A DNA stretch of 64,000 bases from Sarocladium kiliense. Its lineage: Eukaryota; Ascomycota; Sordariomycetes; Hypocreales; Sarocladiaceae. The stretch is taken from NCBI GenBank assembly GCA_030734395.1, contig JAUZTG010000048.1, positions 2,232,001 through 2,296,000 of the forward strand, given 5' to 3'. Position 1 is the stretch's first letter, and every line of letters starts with the position of its first letter. Under the pieces are notes generated by a model. The model was not told where the DNA came from, searched no databases, and saw nothing but the letters and a program-made list of their open reading frames with translations. Shown here piece after piece: positions 56,855 to 64,000 of this stretch. The translations under genes and the position numbers were made by a program.

Positions 56855-58219
56855 TTAGACATTGAAAGCAGTTCCGTTCGCTCCCTCCCTCGCGTGGACT
56901 ACAGAGTGCACTGCCTCAGCTATCGTCTGCGCAATCTTACGCACATCATCATCTGTCACAATGAATGGCGGGCAAATCAGTATGGCGTCCACAGCCGGGG
57001 AGCACAAGTAAACCGCGACCCCTGTATCAAAACACATCTTTGATACTTGCGCAGCGAGTGGTCCACCATGTGCTCGTCCCATGTTCCCAAGATCGACAGT
57101 TCGGAAGAGACCTAAACCGCGGAGACAGCCCCCATTGTGCTTCCACTCTGCTGGCAGAAGCTCCTTGAGGTGAGCGTCGAGCAGGGAACCCATTTTTGCG
57201 CAGTGAGGGATGAGCTTGTCACGGAAGAGGATCGTTTGCACTGTAAGTGCACCAGCGCAGGCCATGGAGTGGCCCTGGAAGGTATGGCCACTTAGATACG
57301 CCTTACTGCCTTTTGAGAACTGCTCGAAGGTGGAGAAGACGCTGTCGGCGAGGAGAACCGCAGAGAGAGGCTGGTATCCGGCTCCGAGACCCTTGCCGAT
57401 GGTTTGGAGGTCGGGAGGCACGCCACCGAGTGATTGCCAGGCATGGTAGGTACCTGTGCGACCCATTCCGCACATGACCTCGTCGAATATGGTCAAGACG
57501 CCATGCTTCTTGCAAAGCTGAGTAACGCGGGATGTGTAATTTGTGGTAGCTGGGCAGGAACCCAGTGTAGCGCCAACAACTGGCTCTAGAATCACGGCTG
57601 CCACGGTACGAGGACCAAGCTCTTGGAATTTGGCCTCGAACTCTGCAATGAGCCTGTCTTCATACTCGGATTCGCCGAGGCCATTGCCGTCATTTTGGTA
57701 GAAACAGCGACTGACGTGGTGGAAGGTTGGGGAGAGAATATCACCGAAGACGGCTCTACGGGCTGGATTGTTGCCGGCTGCTAGAGCGCCGAGTGTGTTG
57801 CCATGATATGAATGCGTCCTGCCGATGAAGTTCACTCTTTCTGGCTGGCCTTTATAGACGTGGTATTGTCTTGCAACTTTCAATGCTGACTCGACTGCCT
57901 CTGAACCTGAGGTCAGGAAGAGGACTTTCTTGAATGCCCCCTCGCTTTTCTCCAGAAGTAGCCGACCTAGCTCCTCTGCAGGATCAGAGGTGAAGAATGA
58001 GGAGTGTGCAAAGGCCAAGCTGCGGGCTTGTGTGCAGATGGAGTCGATGACTTCTTGGTTGCCGTGGCCGAGACATGAGACGGCGGCACCGCTGCTGCCA
58101 TCTAGGATCTTGCGGCCGTCTGCTGTGATGAGATTGACACCTTCGCCGTTGACAGCGGTTGGATATGTCTTCTCAAGTGATCGATGGAAGAGCGCCGAGT
58201 CTGCAGGGTTGACTGACAT
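56855..58219 (-). CDS. PLP-dependent class III (omega) aminotransferase
   Basis: An intronless 454-aa protein, the normal length for the family. The fold-type I PLP landmarks are SGSEAVESALKVAR (phosphate loop, 104-117), HSYHGNTLGA, VAAVILEPVVGA, IFDEVMCGMGRTG with the PLP-ring Asp246, and TIGKGLGAGYQP with the Schiff-base Lys276. The family transfers amino groups between omega-amino acids, amines or dialkylglycines and a 2-oxo acid. Substrate is not deducible, although the sequence is closer in feel to the broad 'aminotransferase class III' fungal group than to ornithine or GABA transaminase. No mitochondrial presequence is visible. It diverges from the N-demethylase-like gene across 764 nt, suggesting possible co-regulation. 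Confidence 0.93.
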   Translation of the reverse strand: MSVNPADSALFHRSLEKTYPTAVNGEGVNLITADGRKILDGSSGAAVSCLGHGNQEVIDSICTQARSLAFAHSSFFTSDPAEELGRLLLEKSEGAFKKVLFLTSGSEAVESALKVARQYHVYKGQPERVNFIGRTHSYHGNTLGALAAGNNPARRAVFGDILSPTFHHVSRCFYQNDGNGLGESEYEDRLIAEFEAKFQELGPRTVAAVILEPVVGATLGSCPATTNYTSRVTQLCKKHGVLTIFDEVMCGMGRTGTYHAWQSLGGVPPDLQTIGKGLGAGYQPLSAVLLADSVFSTFEQFSKGSKAYLSGHTFQGHSMACAGALTVQTILFRDKLIPHCAKMGSLLDAHLKELLPAEWKHNGGCLRGLGLFRTVDLGNMGRAHGGPLAAQVSKMCFDTGVAVYLCSPAVDAILICPPFIVTDDDVRKIAQTIAEAVHSVVHAREGANGTAFNV

Positions 58220-58983
58220 GATGCTTGTGGTGTCCCTGACTAGGGTCCAGAAATCGCTTCAATTGGGTGTTTGTCCATGATGCCATTCTATGGGGAGTCT
58301 TGATACAATTCCATCTGACATCTCGTTCATCACTTGATGGCCATCGTCCGATAACAAGAATCAAGGTCCGGGTCCCTGGCCCGAACCGGAGCTGCCGCGG
58401 TTTCGGTCGGCGCATACGGCGTCCGGTAGCGGTTGTCCCATCTTGGCAGGTGGATCAGGTAAGTAGCCAATCAGATGTCGTTTTCGCAGCGAAAGGAGGA
58501 AGTAGCCTGGAGTCAACTTACACGAGGGTGTGGTGGCTTCGGGGAGGTGTGGATTTGTTATCGCTGGAATTTCTTTGTGTTTGCATGACGATTTGGTGGT
58601 AGGTTGGATCATGTGGGCTATGAGAAAACGGGCGCCGAAGGCGAGAGTTAGCTGGAACGGCCTCGGGGCGAATAGATAGGGAATGAAGCTCAGCGTACAG
58701 ACCAGGATGAGCGTCGAAAAAGTGGCTTTCGACAATCTCGTCTATCGACAGTTTGTCATGGGAATGGGTCGAGAGGATCTGAAGTGTGGGTGCCAGGCGT
58801 TTCGTCGCACTGTGTTGTCGCCCAACCGCAAGGATGAAGCACCCAACCTTAGCAGACACACAAAGACATAAGCCCGATCACATTGGTTACCCAAGCTCCT
58901 TGATCAATCAGCTGTTCCAAACTTGGTGGCGTGAGTGGCGTAGACTTGTTAGTTCTATCACCGCACGCTTCTCGCCGCCCATC
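58220..58983. promoter_or_regulatory. Divergent promoter of aminotransferase (-) and N-demethylase-like gene (+)
   Basis: 764 nt between start codons (or 614 nt if the demethylase-like gene starts at its in-frame upstream ATG, 58834). It is the only apparent promoter for both genes. No other coding sequence is seen. Confidence 0.5.
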
Positions 58984-60313
58984 ATGTCTCCAGTACCACT
59001 ATCTTTGGGTGCATTGCTATTGGGCTTACTGCTCGCCGTAACATGGCTGGCCAGGCCCTTGAGAGCCTCTCGACCAAAGCAGTTGGCCAGTCCTGCGCCA
59101 TCAGAGAAGGGCAACACAGGTACGTGGTGCTGTCTCATGTTCATGTTTTACGAATAAAGTGGAAGCACTTATAGCTGACTCCGTGACGAATAGCTGAGCC
59201 TGAGCATATTGACAAAACGTCAATACAGCCAATTAAACCAGACTTCAACTGGCGCCTACAGCCAGAGATTCCATACAGACCATGGCACGATGGTCCCTAT
59301 CATATCACTATGGGTAAGCGACCTCTGAACAAATGGTATGAACCGAGTCTGACATTATGCAGGCCTGAAGAACGCAAACATAGAGAGTTGGATCGAGTTA
59401 GACGACACGTACCTGGAGAAATATCACTTGAAGAAGCGTCTATACACGGAACATCGCGAAGAGGTGCTGGCTGTTCTTCCAGGATGCGAAGATGGCTTGT
59501 TTGAAGCTCTGGAACTGCTCAAAGAAACTCTGATTCGGCGGTATCCCACCATGTTCAGGCTTCATGACGATCATATCATAGAGAACCTTGTCACGGGGGA
59601 TGTGTGGGACCTCCGACCAGAGTCCGCTACATGGCAGAAGTACCACCCACTTGAGGTCATGGGCCTCCTGGCGACAGACGACTTTTTCTTGTTATACAAT
59701 GATCCTGCGACAGGGGAAACAATGTTGAGAGCCGGAGGAGCCTGCTTTCCAGGTACGAGCAAATCAGGCCGAGTCGCAAATTCTCACAGTATACTGATGA
59801 AGTCCCAATACAGCTGGATTCAAGGTGGAAGAACGAATAGGTCTCAGCTTGTGGGAAATTCACGCCGGCAAAGTCCCCCAGTACGAGTCAAAGCTCGCCA
59901 AGTCCATGGATCGCTTTTTCATGCGTCTCAAAGTCGGCTCAGTCATCAGTCGATTCAACTACGCCATCGACAATTCAAGCGAGCTCTTTCTCCGCAATCC
60001 ACACCACAACCTGACACCAGAACAGCTTCTCGGCGATCCACCGAAGCTCGAGGATCTACACCTACGGGTAGAGAGGCAGGTTCTCCAAAGGCTACCGAAG
60101 ACGAGGGCCTTGTTGTTCACAATTCGGACGTATGTGACACCAATCACCAAGGTGACTGAGGATAAGGAGGTGGCGAGGGCGTTGAGAACGAGCATCGGGA
60201 GCTATACGGAAGATCTGAACCGGTATAAGAATAAGGTGTTATGGGACGCAACGCTTCAGAAGCATATCGCAACTGTATTGGGGGAGACAGGTGAGGTCTC
60301 AGTGGCGGCTTGA
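58984..60313 (+). CDS. Heme-dependent oxidative N-demethylase-like protein (DUF3445), membrane-anchored
   Basis: Four exons: join(58984..59119, 59194..59313, 59363..59752, 59814..60313), 381 aa, every junction phase 1. Residues 7-24 (LGALLLGLLLAVTWLARP) form a signal anchor. The catalytic-type domain follows: NWRLQPEIPYRPWHDGPYHITMGL (in this family the region 'P(F/Y)xPFxxGPYxxxMGL'), WIELDDTYLEKYHLKKRL, then LHLRVERQVLQRLPKTRALLFTIRTYVTPI, which is the family hallmark. The bacterial HODM alpha subunit oxidatively demethylates dimethylamine using heme. Fungal members are single proteins and uncharacterised as far as I know. An upstream in-frame ATG at 58834 would add 50 residues; the shorter start is chosen because it places the membrane anchor at the N-terminus. 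It converges on P5CDH. Confidence 0.88.
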
Positions 60314-60713
60314 TAGAGGGGAGCCAGTGACAGGTCCCTGACCTCAAGGAAAAGGCTGGACGTCCCCTCCGACATGTCTCCTTGGATTGGATGGAATGGT
60401 AGACCAAAGAGCATAGACCTAGCCAAGACTCCATGCCATGTGGCAGCAATCTCACAAGCCTGGCCAACTTCAGACTTGACTCGACTTTACCTGTTCCTAA
60501 GGCTGATATATATGTTGATATCCTGCATATCAATGCTGCAGGGGGTCAGTAGGACCCAGATCCGCCTCTGTCTGTTCATTACATTTCATATGAAAGTGCA
60601 TTTGCTCATTCTCAGCTTAGGAGCTGTGGATGAGACGCAATCACTCAAACAATGCTGGAAGTCGTAGCTGTGCAAGTCGGACACCAAGGATTTCATTGTT
60701 TGACGCTCCGCCT
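60314..60713. other. Convergent intergenic region
   Basis: 400 nt between the stops of the N-demethylase-like gene and P5CDH. 3'UTRs are expected; no gene is seen. Confidence 0.55.
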
Positions 60714-62709
60714 CTAATCAAGATTGGAGGGGTAAAGAACACTATCAATCGTGCCATAGTTTTCCTTGATAGTCCGCGAAGACACGAAGCGTGTCAGAAG
60801 GCCCCAAGTGCCAGCCTTGTCATTCGTTCCGCTGCCTCTTGACCCGCCAAATGGTTGGTGACCAGGCATTGCACCAGTGCATTGGTCGCTGAAGGAAAAG
60901 CTAGTTAACACGAAAGATGTTCCGGATCCTTGAAGGGCTGGACTTACTTGATGTAGAAGTTGCCGGCAGCAAAACGCAGCCCATCCACGGCGTCGTTGAT
61001 AGCCTGACGATCCTTGGAGAAGATGGCTCCAGTAAGAGCATAATCAGTCGTATTGTCAATGAGCTCGAAAATCTCTGGGCCGAACTTCGCATCATCGTAG
61101 GTGTAGAGGCACATGAAAGGGCCAAAGATCTCCTCCTTCATGAATCGTGATTGCGGGTCGGTTGTTTCTACCACGGTCGGACGGATGAAGAACCCAACAG
61201 AACAGTCGCATTTGCCTCCGGCCAGGACCGTAACCTTTGGGTCATTGTGGGCGTCTTGAACGTACTTCTCAACTCTGTCGAAGGCAGACTTGCTGATGAC
61301 TGGACCCATGAAGTCTGTGAACTTTTCGCCCTGTGTTAGTGCTTCGGTTTCCTTGACCAGAATGCTCTTGAATTCTTCTGCTCTTGATGCTGGCGCGTAA
61401 ACGCGAGAAAGTGCGCTGCACTTTTGTCCCTGATATTCGAAAGCAGCTCGAATTGACTTCAGTGCAGCGTTTCTAATATCGGCCGAAGGGTGAATCAGGT
61501 GGAAGTTTTTGCCGCCTACAGAATGTATGAAATGATCTCGTTAGCGATACTGCGACTGATGAGCAGCTGTTCATTGTTTCGTACCCGTCTCGCCAACGAT
61601 ACGAGGATAGGATCTCCAGAAGTTCATCTTGGATCCGATCGTGGTGGAAAGGCTCCTGAAGACGGTTGTAGAGCCTGTGAAATGCAAAGCACTCATGTCT
61701 CTACTCTCAAAGACTTTGCTGGTAACCATGTCGGCATCACCTGGTAGGAATTGAACAACGCCTGGAGGAAGACCTGCCTCAAGCATGATGTCGTTGAAGA
61801 GCCAACTGGAGTAGATGGCGCCTGGGCTGGGCTTCCACACGACCACATTGCCTACAATCAAGGGAGCAACGACCAAGTTGACGGCCAGGGCTGTGAAGTT
61901 GAATGGGGCAATGGAGTAGACGAAACCATCCAATGGACGGACTTCAGAGCGGCTGTGAAGTGTTAGTCAGTGTGTAGTACTCATTGACTTGGGCTACGCG
62001 AACGTACTTCCACACTCCAGGAGCATTAAATGGTGGCTGATTCTTATACAGAACTTCTGCCAGTGAGGGAAACATAGTCAAGAAGTCGATACTCTGGGGA
62101 TGATTGTCAGTGAGGATTACTCAAGCCGTAAGAAACAACGGACCTCCGCAGCGCAGTCGATGTCAGCTTGGTAGGCATTCTTTCCCTGACCAAGCATGGT
62201 AGCAGCCATCATCTTATAGCGATATGGTCCTCGAATCAACGCTGCAGCGCGATAGAAGATGGCAGCTCGATCGTGAAGCGAAGTCTTGCACCATGTCTCC
62301 TTAGCCGCAAGTGCTCCCTTGATGGCCTTCTCGACCAAATCCGGTGCGGCATGCGAGTAACTGGCCAGAGTGTCTTTGTGGTTGAAAGGGCACTGCTGAA
62401 CCTGATTTGCTTCTCCAACGACCTGGCCCATGTCAGTCGGGTAGTTGTTGTGTCGATCCCCATGCTGCTCACATCTTGGCCGTCGACATTCGGATGCACT
62501 GTGAATGGCATAGCTTTCTTCATGTCATCCAATGCTGCGATGAGCTTGGATCTCTCCTCAGTGCCGGCAGCGTATGAGACCTATCAATCAGCTTTACTGT
62601 CAGCTATCCATGTTTGCAATTTTGGTGACGGTGAGCGTACCAACGGCTCATTGCACATCGCCGGTAGGTTGAAAGATCCAAGTGTCGAGCTGCTATCCAT
62701 GGCTGTCAT
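60714..62709 (-). CDS. PUT2: Delta-1-pyrroline-5-carboxylate dehydrogenase (ALDH4 family)
   Basis: Seven exons: complement(60714..60888, 60948..61515, 61585..61952, 62008..62093, 62144..62422, 62473..62580, 62641..62709), 550 aa. All six junctions hold frame and rebuild family motifs: QCPFNHKD, VWNRSEVRPLDGFVYSIAPFNFTA, WKPSPGAIYS, FTGST, GETGGKNF (catalytic-type Glu302), YQGQKCSALSR (nucleophile Cys336), EEIFGPFM and the C-terminal INDQCTGAMPGHQPFGGSRGSGTNDKAG. It oxidises P5C/glutamate semialdehyde to glutamate with NAD+, the second step of proline use. The chosen Met (62709) leaves no clear mitochondrial presequence. In-frame codons just upstream (RRLSSNSFK) and an acceptor at about 62754 hint at a 5' exon that could encode one. 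Fungi may carry both housekeeping and proline-induced copies. Confidence 0.95.
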
Positions 62710-63244
62710 CTTGAAGCTGTTCGAGGATAGACGTCGCGTTCGAAGTTGCCAATCTGATTAGATGCGTCTTTGACTCTGGAAGTTTTACGAAATTTGGAAT
62801 CAATGAAAGAAGTTACCTCCCAAGCACAGCTCTCTTACACGGAAGCTCCAACTGTGTGGAGAGGACCCTTCCGGTGTCGCACGCGCGTATCCAGCTCAAG
62901 GTGTTCGGCGCGAGCTTAGCTGATGATCCACAGGAGGCGGAACTTGGCTCCGTCCGAGCCATCGCACGCCTCGGGAAAGAAGTTGGGGTGCTTCCTCTAG
63001 CGAGGGAGTCTTCATTGCTTCCCCATTATCCGTAAGCTCGTCTCTTCAAGCCGTGTAAGTGGCTGCTTTAGTTGCGAAGACGCGTGCCCAAGCAGAGATG
63101 TTCTGGATTACACAATGGCCTAAGGTCGTTCCCGATGCATGACTTTGAGATCAGATGTACAATTGGTATGAATTGGCAATGTCCAGGTCTCAAGGTCATG
63201 TGCTTGCTTGTAGTCAATTCAGCAATCAGCCTGTGGATGTGAAT
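62710..63244. other. Upstream region of P5CDH, possible 5' exon
   Basis: 535 nt between the P5CDH start and the aldolase stop, both on the - strand. On the - strand a GTAACT donor near 62815 and a TAATCAG acceptor near 62755 suggest a leader intron of P5CDH. No separate gene is seen. Confidence 0.5.
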
Positions 63245-64000
63245 CTACTCTAAGAACGCGCCCTTGGTCTCTGCCAGAATAGCCTCATACTCGGGCTGGA
63301 AGGACATGTATGTATTCTCGGGCGTATAATCGTACTTCTTGGAGTATTCCAGCTCAGGCACTGGGACGTATTGCTTTGGGACTCCGTTGGCCGCTGCCGC
63401 CTCGATCAGAAGCTGGCCATGGCAGGCTCGCTCAAGAGCGATGAAGAGACCGGCTGCCTCCCCAATATTCTCTCCACAGGTGAGGATACTAGAACCTTCA
63501 CTGTCAGGAAAATGGACATGAGAAGAGCGATTTCGCAAGACTCAACTCACCCGTGGTTTTGCAGAATGAGACACTTGTTCTTGGGCCCAAGAGCCTTTGC
63601 AAGCTTCATCCCTTCTTCTTTCGCCAAGACGGTCCCTCCGAAATCCTTGTATACGGATTGGTTGTCATAGAAGTAAGCAGAATCTAGTTAAGTGAGTAAG
63701 GATAAATTATGGCAGAGGAGGATAGTTAGAACCTTGGACCAGCATCTCAATCGGCCTACCGAAAGCCGACCACGCACGACCGTAGGGCGAGTGCATGTGA
63801 ACAGCCGCATTGACATCAGGCCTCATTTGGTGCAGGCAAGAGTGAATCACGAATCCAGCCCTGTTGGCAGTATGAGGGGTCTCTTCTTGGATCTCGCCCT
63901 CTTCGTTGACAAGCACAAGGTCAGAGACCTTGATGAGACTGAAGTGTTTTGCGTATGGATCTACAGCAACAACTGTCAGCTATTCCCCGAGCTGTATTTC
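63245..64000 (-). CDS. Class II aldolase/adducin-family protein, partial (cut by right edge)
   Basis: Visible exons are complement(63245..63488, 63551..63683, 63733..63960); 63961-64000 is intron, and the N-terminal exons lie beyond the window. 201 residues are present. Landmarks are SDLVLVNEEGEI, AGFVIHSCLHQMRPDVNAAVHMHSPYGRAWSAFG with the metal-binding His-x-His pair, KCLILQNHGILTCGENIGEAAGLF with the third metal His, and a C-terminal FQPEYEAILAE. The acceptor TTCTAG at 63489 is preferred over an earlier CAG because it restores NHGILTCG. Retention of all three His argues for an active Zn-dependent aldolase or epimerase (fuculose-phosphate aldolase-like) rather than an adducin-type structural protein. 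Fungal members, such as fission yeast Mug14, are poorly characterised. It lies upstream of P5CDH on the same strand. Confidence 0.9.

Overview
The window is nuclear DNA of a filamentous ascomycete (Pezizomycotina; a Dothideomycete is my best guess, but that rests only on general protein and intron style). The evidence is mixed-strand, mostly spliced genes with 45-150 nt introns (GTAAGT-type donors, CTNAC/CTAAC branch points, CAG/TAG acceptors), pyrimidine-rich upstream tracts, and a protein set typical of this group. There is no bacterial operon structure, and I found no rRNA, no convincing tRNA, no CRISPR array and no recognisable transposon. Twenty protein genes are supported, with exon joins reconstructed by reading frame across splice sites. 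Eighteen lie wholly in the window and two run off its ends.

Layout. 0-9.3 kb: a Munc13-like C2/MUN protein cut by the left edge, a penta-EF-hand protein, a ChaC-type gamma-glutamylcyclotransferase, and a glycine-rich RRM protein with a very long upstream region (9.3-13.5 kb) that holds several palindromes. 13.5-24.5 kb: an unrecognised 737-aa basic protein, a mitochondrial CitE/CLYBL-like lyase, the Golgi protein TVP23, a single-pass membrane protein, and a C2H2 plus RING-like zinc protein. 27.5-34.8 kb: a compact housekeeping block made of a Tls1/Hep59 splicing factor, a five-exon acylphosphatase containing a 13-nt microexon, the DEAH helicase PRP16, and the ribosome-biogenesis WD protein PWP1. 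PRP16 and PWP1 share a promoter carrying a telobox pair and an 18-bp palindrome.

38-49 kb: a Ser-rich orphan, a small 80-aa ORF with a probable 5'UTR intron, the replication licensing factor Cdt1, and a DHA1-type MFS transporter. 53-55.7 kb: a type II membrane DUF3405 protein. 56.9-64 kb: four metabolic genes side by side (class III aminotransferase, heme-dependent oxidative N-demethylase-like protein, delta-1-pyrroline-5-carboxylate dehydrogenase, class II aldolase cut by the right edge). Their chemistry could form one catabolic route for an N-methylated or hydroxylated proline-type amine. This is the best candidate for an undescribed system here, but it is an inference from adjacency and family membership. 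Long gene-free stretches (9.3-13.5, 34.8-38.1, 39.0-42.9 and 48.9-53.2 kb) contain only small open frames without family resemblance.
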